This document shows, in pieces, positions 1 to 6,013 of a stretch of 6,013 bases of DNA; position 1 is the first letter of the stretch, and every line of letters begins with the position of its first letter. Made by a program: the position numbers and the translations under genes. This DNA is from Crocinitomicaceae bacterium (GTDB taxonomy: Bacteria; Bacteroidota; Bacteroidia; Flavobacteriales_D; Crocinitomicaceae): assembly GCA_003512365.1 (NCBI GenBank), contig DORI01000221.1, positions 2,622-8,634 of the forward strand, written 5' to 3'. The notes under the pieces were generated by a model that was given only the letters and a program-made list of their open reading frames with translations, was not told where the DNA came from and ran no database searches.

Positions 1-1
1 A

Positions 2-1480
2 GCCCTTGTTTTTCTTACTCCATTTATTGGCGGATTACTTGCCGATTGAATTTTGGGTTATCGAAAAGCCATTACAATAGGTGGTATTATGATGGGAATT
101 GGCTATTGCTTAATGTCTATTCATGACATTAATGCCCTCTACATTGCCATGACTTTTATTATTGTTGGTAATGGTTTTTTTAAACCAAATATTTCCACGC
201 TATTAGGAAATGTATATAATTCACCAGAATACAAATCTCAGAAAGACGCAGGATACAATATCTTTTATATGGGAATTAATATTGGTGCATTTGTATGTAA
301 TTTTTTCGGTGCTGCACTGTATAATATTTACGGTTGGTATGCTGCTTTCATTGCGGCCGGAGTAGGTATGTTCATAGGTATTATTATTTTCTGGTTTGGG
401 ACCAAGCATTACAAGCATGCGGACGTGATCAAACCAAAAGCCGAATCCGATATGTCATTAATTAAAATATTTGGTCTTATTCTTATTCCTTCTTTGATTT
501 TTGGATTAATTCCTTTACTTTTTCCTTCCCCTCTCGTCGGTTCTGTCTCAACTGACGCCTTCTTATTTGGTTGTATCCCCGTTATTTTCTTTTATGCGCG
601 GTTGTGGGTTAAATCTCCTTCTAACGAAAAAAGACCAATTGCGGCTATGTTGGCCATTTTCGCAGTGGTAATCGCTTTTTGGGCGGTATTCAAACAAAAT
701 GGGTCTACCTTGAATACATGGGCGAATAACTACACCGATAGAGAAGTACCTGCGGCTCTATTAGATGTTACAAATCAACTTCAATTAGCTGAAAAAATTA
801 CCTATAAAAAAGACTCTGTAACATTGATTGATAATCAATTCCGTCCTGTAGGAAAAGATTCATTACCACTTGAAAAAAATGACAAGAAACTAAAATCTCT
901 TGATTATCCTCATTACTTTAAAAATCAATCGAAAGACAAATTACCTGCAGATGGAGAAGAGATTTATGCATATAACACGAATCTGTTTCAATCCGTAAAT
1001 CCATTCTGGGTAATTGCTCTTACGCCTTTAGTTATTGCTTTCTTCAGTTTCCTTAACCGAAGAGGAAAAGAACCATCTACCCCAACTAAAATTGCTTTTG
1101 GATTACTAATTTCTGCACTTTCATGTTTCGTGATGGTCGGAGCAGTATACGCTAGCAACAATGGACTAGAGAAGTCTTCTGCCTGGTGGTTCATTTCTTC
1201 TTATGCCGTGATTACTATTGGAGAACTTTTTCTAAGCCCAATGGGGTTGTCACTTGTTTCGAAATTGAGTCCTCCTCGTTTAACTTCATTAATGATGGGT
1301 GGGTGGTTTTTAGCAACATCCATTGGGAATAAATTGTCAGGAGTATTAAGCTCTCTTTGGGATGGATACGATGATAAAGCAAATTTTTTCTATGTCAATG
1401 CTTTATTATTGGGCGCTGCTGCCTTGCTAATGTTTGCCATGTTAAAATGGTTGAATCAAATCTTTGAGGAATATAAATAA
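2..1480 (+). CDS. POT/PTR2-family proton-coupled di/tripeptide transporter, 5'-partial, with an in-frame TGA
   Basis: Inner-membrane symporter of the major facilitator superfamily that imports short peptides with protons. The frame opens at base 2 with ALVFLTPFIGGLLAD, the end of helix 2, then meets TGA at 47-49 and continues ILGYRKAI into helix 3. Numbering from the TTG at 53, the downstream 475 residues show the family landmarks: GFFKPNIS (41-48, substrate-contacting Lys44 in helix 4), the PTR2 signature FYMGINIG (71-78, helix 5), an HA/HB hairpin (about 135-185), helix 7 with FWAVFKQNG (209-217), QSVNPFW (313-319, helix 8) and GELFLSPMGLSLVSKL with GGWFLATSIGN (390-426, helices 10-11). It ends EEYK and TAA. 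Helix 1 with the ExxERFxYY proton-coupling motif lies outside the window. A roughly 85-residue polar insert separates helices 7 and 8. The TGA may be a real nonsense mutation or a sequence error. The family call is secure; peptide specificity is inferred from the family. Confidence 0.9.
47..49 (+). other. In-frame TGA interrupting the peptide transporter
   Basis: The TGA lies between Asp (44-46) and Ile-Leu-Gly-Tyr-Arg-Lys (50-67) in the conserved cytoplasmic loop of MFS motif A type between helices 2 and 3. Homology is continuous on both sides in one frame, so this is a substitution, not a frameshift. The family often has Arg, Lys or Trp here. TGG, AGA and CGA are each one base from TGA. The genes in this window stay open under the standard code, so reassignment of TGA to Trp is not supported. 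A product restarting downstream (TTG 53 or ATG 89) would lack helices 1 and 2 and probably would not transport. Confidence 0.85.
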
Positions 1481-1549
1481 TATATACTCTGTAGCTTCTC
1501 TTTACTTCATTAATACTTTGTGGGTTGTAATATGTTTTCTAAAAAAAAA
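1481..1549. other. Convergent intergenic region with a poly-A/T tract
   Basis: This 69-bp AT-rich spacer separates the converging transporter (+) and membrane-protein (-) genes. A run of nine A at 1541-1549 reads as a T-run directly after the stop codon of the minus-strand gene, as a terminator tail would. I found no stable GC-rich stem before it on the minus strand, and no hairpin followed by a T-run for the plus-strand gene. Transcription may end here, but the sequence does not prove an intrinsic terminator. Confidence 0.5.
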
Positions 1550-2689
1550 TTACCTGTTTGAATGAAATCCATGTTTTGTTATGGCTAACAATTCTTTCCC
1601 TATCCCTGTAATGGATACCATATTCAAAGGGAATTCTAGCAGAACATGACAGAAACTTAGGAAAAATAAAAAAGTAAGTCCTAAAGCATAATCATATAAA
1701 TATATTCCGCAAGCGGCTATCCAAAGACCAATGACCACAATAAAACGAACTTTTGGAACCTTATGCCATCTGATAATTTCTGTTTTACTAAACCAATTAA
1801 GGTAATGATACAGATAGGCAAAAGCAATAAAACGCATCAATAGAATTCCCGTTTGAGAATAAAAAACAAGTTCTTTGGAGGCATCTAAATCTATTGCCTT
1901 GGTGCCGTTTACATAATATAATTGATCCCCATTTGCGTCTAAAAGCGGAGGAAGTTCCATTAAATTAAACTCTTTCAACACTTCAATATTTAAACCCAGG
2001 AACCCTTGACCATCTCCATCGTATGCTTGTTTCCCATAGGTTGATACCTCAAAAAAGGACGATTCATTAAATAAATTAAAGAGTAAAAAAGGAACTAAAA
2101 CAAAAAAAGCAACCTGGATTAATCCAGAATAACTTCTTGACTTTAAGGCGCCATATAACATAAATAAACCTGTAAAAAGATAAACATGAATTAGTGTTGG
2201 AACTAAAGATGTCACGGTAAATGTTGCAAAAGAAGGCTTAAAAACCTCCTCACCACCGGCGTTAATGTAATTAGGAGAAAACCACTGATCCACGAATGCA
2301 TAGACCAATAAAATACTAACGAGTTTCACCCACAAATTCTCCACAAGAACAAAGAGTATACTTGCTATTAGCGCAAGTGCCAGCAATTTACCATAAAGAT
2401 TGAGTTCATCATATTGCTCAACAAAACTGGTATGAAATTCATATTTAATTGCGAAATAATCGTAGGAAATTACAATGGAAATTATTAACAATACAAGAAA
2501 ATCATACTTTCCCTTTGTAAAATACTGACGATCGTGTAACCAACTGATTTCGGTGAGGTAATGAAGTGGACCTAAAAAAGCATATGCAAATAAAAAAGTT
2601 TCAAAAGGAAGAATGAAAGCAGCCATCATGCTCAAAAGCATTAGTCCAACATTTGCATAATTAATTTTATCTTCTTTCGTCAGTAACAT
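1550..2689 (-). CDS. Uncharacterised polytopic membrane protein with conserved-looking His motifs, last gene of the parE-parC run
   Basis: This 379-residue integral membrane protein has no function I can name. Hydrophobic segments suggest about eight or nine helices, near residues 12-46 (probably two), 63-80, 101-135 (one or two), 156-180, 188-206, 279-298, 314-330 and 334-352. Polar, histidine-bearing motifs sit at helix ends: GPLHYLTEISWLHDR (40-54), YHYLNWFSKTEIIRWH (294-309) and FCHVLLEF (346-353), with His168 in another helix. Such spacing would suit a metal or cofactor site, but this is inference. A loop of about 70 residues (207-277) contains DGDGQG (224-229) and DANGD (251-255). No cleavable signal peptide is evident. 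The ATG at 2687-2689 begins 3 nt after the parC stop without a Shine-Dalgarno, so translation is probably coupled to parC. A distant link to His-rich membrane oxygenases such as Brp/Blh crossed my mind, but their diagnostic motifs are not visible. The gene is certain; the role is open. Confidence 0.85.
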   Translation of the reverse strand: MLLTKEDKINYANVGLMLLSMMAAFILPFETFLFAYAFLGPLHYLTEISWLHDRQYFTKGKYDFLVLLIISIVISYDYFAIKYEFHTSFVEQYDELNLYGKLLALALIASILFVLVENLWVKLVSILLVYAFVDQWFSPNYINAGGEEVFKPSFATFTVTSLVPTLIHVYLFTGLFMLYGALKSRSYSGLIQVAFFVLVPFLLFNLFNESSFFEVSTYGKQAYDGDGQGFLGLNIEVLKEFNLMELPPLLDANGDQLYYVNGTKAIDLDASKELVFYSQTGILLMRFIAFAYLYHYLNWFSKTEIIRWHKVPKVRFIVVIGLWIAACGIYLYDYALGLTFLFFLSFCHVLLEFPLNMVSITGIGKELLAITKHGFHSNR

Positions 2690-2695
2690 AGGTTA
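2687..2695 (-). promoter_or_regulatory. Stop-start junction parC / membrane protein (TAA-CCT-ATG)
   Basis: On the minus strand the parC stop TAA (2693-2695) is followed by CCT and the ATG of the membrane-protein gene (2687-2689). The preceding bases encode the ParC C-terminus and contain no purine-rich Shine-Dalgarno. This favours termination-reinitiation and fixes the start codon of the downstream gene. Confidence 0.7.
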
Positions 2696-5368
2696 GAATA
2701 AAGTAGGTTGTCCTTCGTCGTCTTCATCGGATGTAATGTCCCATTCCATCGTCGGAACTTCTTCTTCTGTCGCGTCTTCTGAAATTGTCAACTCAGATTC
2801 TTGTAATTCCTCTGGCCATGGTTCTTTTCCTTCATCAATTGAATGCGTTAATACAATCTCTTTTACTTTTAATTTCGTAAGTTGATTCCCCTGGGCTTTC
2901 ATGCCTTTCACATCAATCATATCCGCCAAATTCAAGATATTGTCGGGTAAGTTTTTAGTTTCTTTTAAAAGTTTGTTATACACAATACGTGCTTCAGGGC
3001 GATATGCCGTCGACACTAAATCCATAAAGGAACCGTTACTTTCTGAAATAAAAAGTACTCGTTTATCTGTAGTTACCTCACACAAAAATCGTTTCACATA
3101 ATGCAAATCTTTTTCAGCATCAAAATAAACGGAGGTTATTGGTCGATTTTGGTTCCATTTTTCAATGTGAATCATATCTTCGTCAAAATGAGTAGCCAAA
3201 TCAAAAGAACTTAACCGATATTCTCCATTTTTGTATAAGGTCAAGATTTTATCGTCACCTTTAAATGAGCCCAAAAATTTACCTCTTTCTTCATCATTTA
3301 AGCGTCCAACTATGGTATCATACCAAATTTTTCTCGCTGCAAGTGTTGATCCTCCAACTTCTTTTTGTAAAATTTTTTGAATGATTTCTTTTGTAACCCT
3401 ATTACCCGCAGAATTTCTTCCTTTGATAAGTTGTTCCCCTAAATCAACATCGAAACGCAGCCTTTTCAAATGAGGTCTTGGTCGCAACAACACCGTTACC
3501 ACTTCTCGCTCTCCATTCGGATGAACCGAGAAATACAACATCTTAGAACCTTTGGTACCCTTTGTTAAATCATATTCTGTATCCCTTGTAATTGAATTCA
3601 CATAGAAACGCTTCATCATTGTGGCACCTCCTACCCCATCTTGATAAAAAAGGTGATAAATAGTTCGGGTATCTCCCTTTTTCCATACACTTGCATAGAT
3701 CAAGTCCTTGCCGACGAATTTTTTATCGGCTACTTTGGTAACAAGCATCTTTCCACTGGAAAAGAAACAAATAATATCATCAATTTCTGAACAATCGCAT
3801 ACCGACTCGTTCCTCTTCAACCCATAACCTATAAAGCCTTCTTCAAAATCAACATAAAGTTTTCTATTCGCTATAATCACTTTTGTTGCTGAAATGGTAT
3901 CGAAAGTTTTAATTTCAGTTTTCCGTTCTTTTCCTGCCCCAAAACGTTTCTTAAGGTCTTTAAAATACTCTATTGAAAATTCAATTAAATTCGCCAAATT
4001 AGCTTTGACCTCCTCCATCTCTTCCTCAATTTTAACGAGAGCATCGTCAGCTTTTGAAGAATCAAAACGGGTTATTCTAATCATCGGAATTTGTGTCAAG
4101 CGGTGTAAATCATCCTCTTGTATCTCACGAATCAATTGCTTTTTAAATGGTTCAAATCTTTTGAAAAGGTATGTATACAAAGACTCTTTGTCACTGTAAT
4201 GCTTAAAGTCAATATACATTTCATTATTGATGAATAACTTTTCTAACGTGGAGAAATGCCATTGGCGTTCAAGTTCATCCAATCGTATTTCCAGCTCTAA
4301 CTTTAGAAGTCTAACTGTATTATCTGTATTGATCTTTAAAATTTCAGAAACACCCAAAAATCTTGGTTTTTCTCCGTCAATTATGGATGAATTTGGAGAA
4401 ATAGATACTTCACAATCTGTGAAGGCGTAAAGCGCATCTATTGTTTTATCTGGCGAAACTCCAGGTGCGAGGTGCACAATTATCTCAGCTTCACTTGAGG
4501 TGTTATCTTCAATCTTTTTAATCTTTATCTTTCCTTTGTCATTGGCCTTGATCACCGATTCGATAAGTGAACCTGTGGTAGTACCGAAAGGAATTTCATT
4601 AATAATGAGTGTTTTGTTATCAACCTTTTTTATTTTAGCTCGAACGCGAACCCTACCACCACGTAAACCATCGTTATAACCTGAAAAGTCTGCCATCCCA
4701 CCATTAGGAAAGTCTGGTAAAATCTCTACTTTTTTCCCCCTTAAATGGTTTATGGATTGATCGATAAGTTCAATAAAGTTGTGCGGCAAGAATTTACATG
4801 CCATTCCAACAGCGATTCCTTCTGCACCTTGCGCTAACAATAAAGGGAATTTCATTGGTAGCTGCTCAGGCTCTTTATTTCTGCCGTCGTAGCTGGCGAG
4901 CCAATTGGTTGTTTTAGGATTGAATGCTACATGCAATGCGAATTTAGATAACCTTGCCTCAATGTAACGGGGTGCTGCGGCACCGTCTCCAGTTAAGGTA
5001 TTTCCCCAATTTCCCTGACAATCAATCAAAAGTTCTTTCTGTCCTAATTGCACCAGCGCATCCCCAATGGAGGCATCTCCATGTGGGTGGTACTTCATAG
5101 TATTACCAATAATATTCGCAACTTTATTGTAACGTCCATCTTCCATTTCTTTCATGGAATGTAAGATTCTTCGTTGAACAGGTTTTAAACCGTCAAATAA
5201 AGCAGGAACAGCACGCTCAAGAATTACATAACTCGCATAATCCAAAAACCAGTTTTCGTACAAACCACTTAGAGGAACGATATTTTCGTCCACTTTTTTA
5301 TTCTCAAAGGGATTGTGCTCGTCGCCTTGATTCTGTAAATTATCGTTTATACCTTCTTCTTCTGCCAT
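2693..5368 (-). CDS. parC: DNA topoisomerase IV subunit A (type IIA topoisomerase cleavage subunit)
   Basis: Cleavage and rejoining subunit of the A2B2 type IIA topoisomerase that decatenates replicated chromosomes. ATG 5366-5368 gives 891 residues. An in-frame TTG at 5378-5380 would add four residues but overlaps the parE stop, and ATG directly after that stop is the better start. Numbered from the ATG: winged-helix core with DGLKPVQRR (59-67), KYHPHGD (92-98), QGNWGN (118-123), AAAPRY with catalytic Tyr135 and Arg134, and GIAVGMA with the DNA-intercalating Ile185; tower region about 215-330; C-gate coiled-coil arms about 345-475; beta-pinwheel C-terminal domain about 490-840; then an acidic tail ending QPTLF. 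VQRR and QGNWG match ParC rather than GyrA (VHRR, QGNFG), and no GyrA box (QRRGGKG-like) is present, so topoisomerase IV is preferred over gyrase. Ala99 occupies the quinolone-contacting Ser position. parE lies 1 nt upstream. Confidence 0.95.
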   Translation of the reverse strand: MAEEEGINDNLQNQGDEHNPFENKKVDENIVPLSGLYENWFLDYASYVILERAVPALFDGLKPVQRRILHSMKEMEDGRYNKVANIIGNTMKYHPHGDASIGDALVQLGQKELLIDCQGNWGNTLTGDGAAAPRYIEARLSKFALHVAFNPKTTNWLASYDGRNKEPEQLPMKFPLLLAQGAEGIAVGMACKFLPHNFIELIDQSINHLRGKKVEILPDFPNGGMADFSGYNDGLRGGRVRVRAKIKKVDNKTLIINEIPFGTTTGSLIESVIKANDKGKIKIKKIEDNTSSEAEIIVHLAPGVSPDKTIDALYAFTDCEVSISPNSSIIDGEKPRFLGVSEILKINTDNTVRLLKLELEIRLDELERQWHFSTLEKLFINNEMYIDFKHYSDKESLYTYLFKRFEPFKKQLIREIQEDDLHRLTQIPMIRITRFDSSKADDALVKIEEEMEEVKANLANLIEFSIEYFKDLKKRFGAGKERKTEIKTFDTISATKVIIANRKLYVDFEEGFIGYGLKRNESVCDCSEIDDIICFFSSGKMLVTKVADKKFVGKDLIYASVWKKGDTRTIYHLFYQDGVGGATMMKRFYVNSITRDTEYDLTKGTKGSKMLYFSVHPNGEREVVTVLLRPRPHLKRLRFDVDLGEQLIKGRNSAGNRVTKEIIQKILQKEVGGSTLAARKIWYDTIVGRLNDEERGKFLGSFKGDDKILTLYKNGEYRLSSFDLATHFDEDMIHIEKWNQNRPITSVYFDAEKDLHYVKRFLCEVTTDKRVLFISESNGSFMDLVSTAYRPEARIVYNKLLKETKNLPDNILNLADMIDVKGMKAQGNQLTKLKVKEIVLTHSIDEGKEPWPEELQESELTISEDATEEEVPTMEWDITSDEDDEGQPTLF

Positions 5369-5372
5369 GTTA
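5366..5372 (-). promoter_or_regulatory. Stop-start junction parE / parC (TAA-C-ATG)
   Basis: The parE stop TAA (5370-5372) is separated from the parC ATG (5366-5368) by a single C. No Shine-Dalgarno is visible in the parE end. The arrangement suggests reinitiating ribosomes, which would help keep the two subunits near equal amounts. It also argues against the in-frame TTG at 5378-5380 as the parC start. Confidence 0.75.
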
Positions 5373-6013
5373 AGATGCAATTTCTAATTCGTCAGATTCT
5401 TCGGAAGCTGTAGCTTCGGCAAGATCTTTTTCAACGCGCAAATTATCGATAATAAAATCCTGTCTTTCTTGTGTGTTCTTACCCATAAAATAGGACAAAA
5501 TGGAATCTATTGAAGCATCTTTTGTCAGCAATACAGGTTCCAATCGAATATCTTCTCCGATAAAGTGAATAAATTCATCTGGTGAAATTTCACCTAAACC
5601 TTTAAAGCGTGTTATTTCTGGATTTTTTCCCAACTCAGCGATTGCGTTCCTTCTTTCTTCATCTGAATAACAATAAATTGTTTTCTTTTTATTGCGCACT
5701 CTAAAAAGCGGTGTTTGAAGCACATACACATGATTTCGCTTTACTAAATCAGGAAAGAATTGAAGAAAAAACGTCAGCAACAGCATGCGGATATGCATAC
5801 CATCAACATCTGCATCCGTTGCAATTACAATACGATTATATCGTAAATTGTCCATATCCTCTTCAATATCTAAAGCGGCTTGAATCAAATTAAACTCTTC
5901 GTTTTCGTAAACAACTTTTTTAGTAAGTCCATAACAATTCAAAGGTTTTCCTCTAAGGGAAAATACCGCTTGTGTATTCACATCGCGAGATTTAGTAATT
6001 GAACCACTCGCCG
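5370..6013 (-). CDS. parE: DNA topoisomerase IV subunit B, C-terminal part (N-terminus beyond the window)
   Basis: ATPase/TOPRIM subunit that pairs with ParC. Only 213 complete codons plus the stop are present, covering most of the TOPRIM domain and the C-terminal tail. The frame stays open to base 6013 and begins ASGSITKSRDVNTQAV, which follows the EGDS motif in the family, so the TOPRIM catalytic Glu lies just outside. The GTG at 5979-5981 is an internal Val, not a start. Visible motifs are FSLRGKPLN, the Mg-binding DADVD within IATDADVDGMHIR (5802-5816), TPLFRVR, and RFKGLGE (KGLGE at 5589-5603), which contacts the breakage site in type IIA enzymes. MGKNTQERQDFI matches the usual GyrB/ParE ending (MGxxxxxRxxFI). 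An acidic extension, EESDELEIAS, closes the protein. The GHKL ATPase domain is off-window. ParE rather than GyrB is inferred mainly from the adjacent parC. Confidence 0.93.
   Translation of the reverse strand, partial: ASGSITKSRDVNTQAVFSLRGKPLNCYGLTKKVVYENEEFNLIQAALDIEEDMDNLRYNRIVIATDADVDGMHIRMLLLTFFLQFFPDLVKRNHVYVLQTPLFRVRNKKKTIYCYSDEERRNAIAELGKNPEITRFKGLGEISPDEFIHFIGEDIRLEPVLLTKDASIDSILSYFMGKNTQERQDFIIDNLRVEKDLAEATASEESDELEIAS

Noticed and set aside
47..49. TGA read as tryptophan by a variant genetic code, or as selenocysteine
   Set aside because: The other genes here are open with TGA as a stop and use TGG for Trp. POT transporters are not known selenoproteins, and I see no convincing SECIS-like hairpin just downstream.
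1535..1552. Intrinsic terminator formed by the A9/T9 tract
   Set aside because: The T-run on the minus strand is not preceded by a GC-rich stem. Only three- to four-base A/T pairings are possible, with loops that are very short or weakly held.
3780..3815. CDCSEID cysteine pair in the ParC C-terminal domain as a metal site
   Set aside because: Only two cysteines are adjacent with no second pair nearby, and I recall this segment as common in the Bacteroidota form of the protein, so it is not a special feature here.
2901..4430. Plus-strand open frames of 66-101 codons inside parC
   Set aside because: They lie entirely antisense to a well-conserved gene, lack ribosome sites, and their translations resemble no protein family I know.
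2696..5368. Assignment of the A subunit as gyrase (GyrA)
   Set aside because: VQRR and QGNWG are ParC-like, no GyrA-box sequence is present in the C-terminal domain, and the gene sits directly after a parE-type gene.
5369..5380. parC starting at the TTG at 5378-5380 (MHLN-MAEEE)
   Set aside because: It overlaps the parE stop codon and uses a rarer start, while an ATG sits one base after that stop. The four extra residues have no homology value.
5979..5981. GTG as the parE start
   Set aside because: The frame is open to the window end, and the upstream residues SGSITKSRD belong to the conserved TOPRIM segment, so the GTG is an internal Val codon.

Overview
The window looks like chromosomal core-genome DNA from a Bacteroidota bacterium, most likely a Flavobacteriales member. 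The evidence is AT-rich DNA, genes starting without recognisable Shine-Dalgarno sequences, and a parE-parC pair with the residue patterns I associate with the Bacteroidota topoisomerase IV type. The family assignment is an inference made without a database search. Both ends of the window cut through genes.

Left part (2-1480, + strand): a proton-coupled oligopeptide transporter of the POT/PTR2 branch of the major facilitator superfamily, lacking its N-terminus because of the window edge. The homologous reading frame runs from the first bases but has an in-frame TGA at 47-49, inside the loop that joins transmembrane helices 2 and 3. The copy is therefore either a fresh pseudogene or carries a base error near the end of the sequence. 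Everything downstream of the TGA is intact.

Middle and right part (1550-6013, - strand): a compact three-gene run read right to left. parE (C-terminal part only) is followed after 1 nt by parC, and parC is followed after 3 nt by a gene for an uncharacterised polytopic membrane protein. ParE (ATPase/TOPRIM) and ParC (DNA cleavage and C-terminal wrapping domain) form the A2B2 type IIA topoisomerase that unlinks daughter chromosomes. The membrane protein has clustered histidines and an Asp-rich extramembrane loop. Its junction with parC implies co-transcription and translational coupling, but its role is unknown.

The transporter and the membrane-protein gene converge on a 69-bp intergenic region that contains a poly-A/T tract but no convincing hairpin terminator. 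I found no tRNA, rRNA, CRISPR array, insertion sequence or attachment site. No stretch without a gene exceeds 300 bases. The points most worth following up are the membrane protein coupled to topoisomerase IV, a QxxLF sequence at the extreme ParC C-terminus that resembles a sliding-clamp-binding peptide, the in-frame TGA, and two substitutions at functionally important positions (ParC quinolone-site Ser to Ala; transporter helix-7 Glu to Lys).
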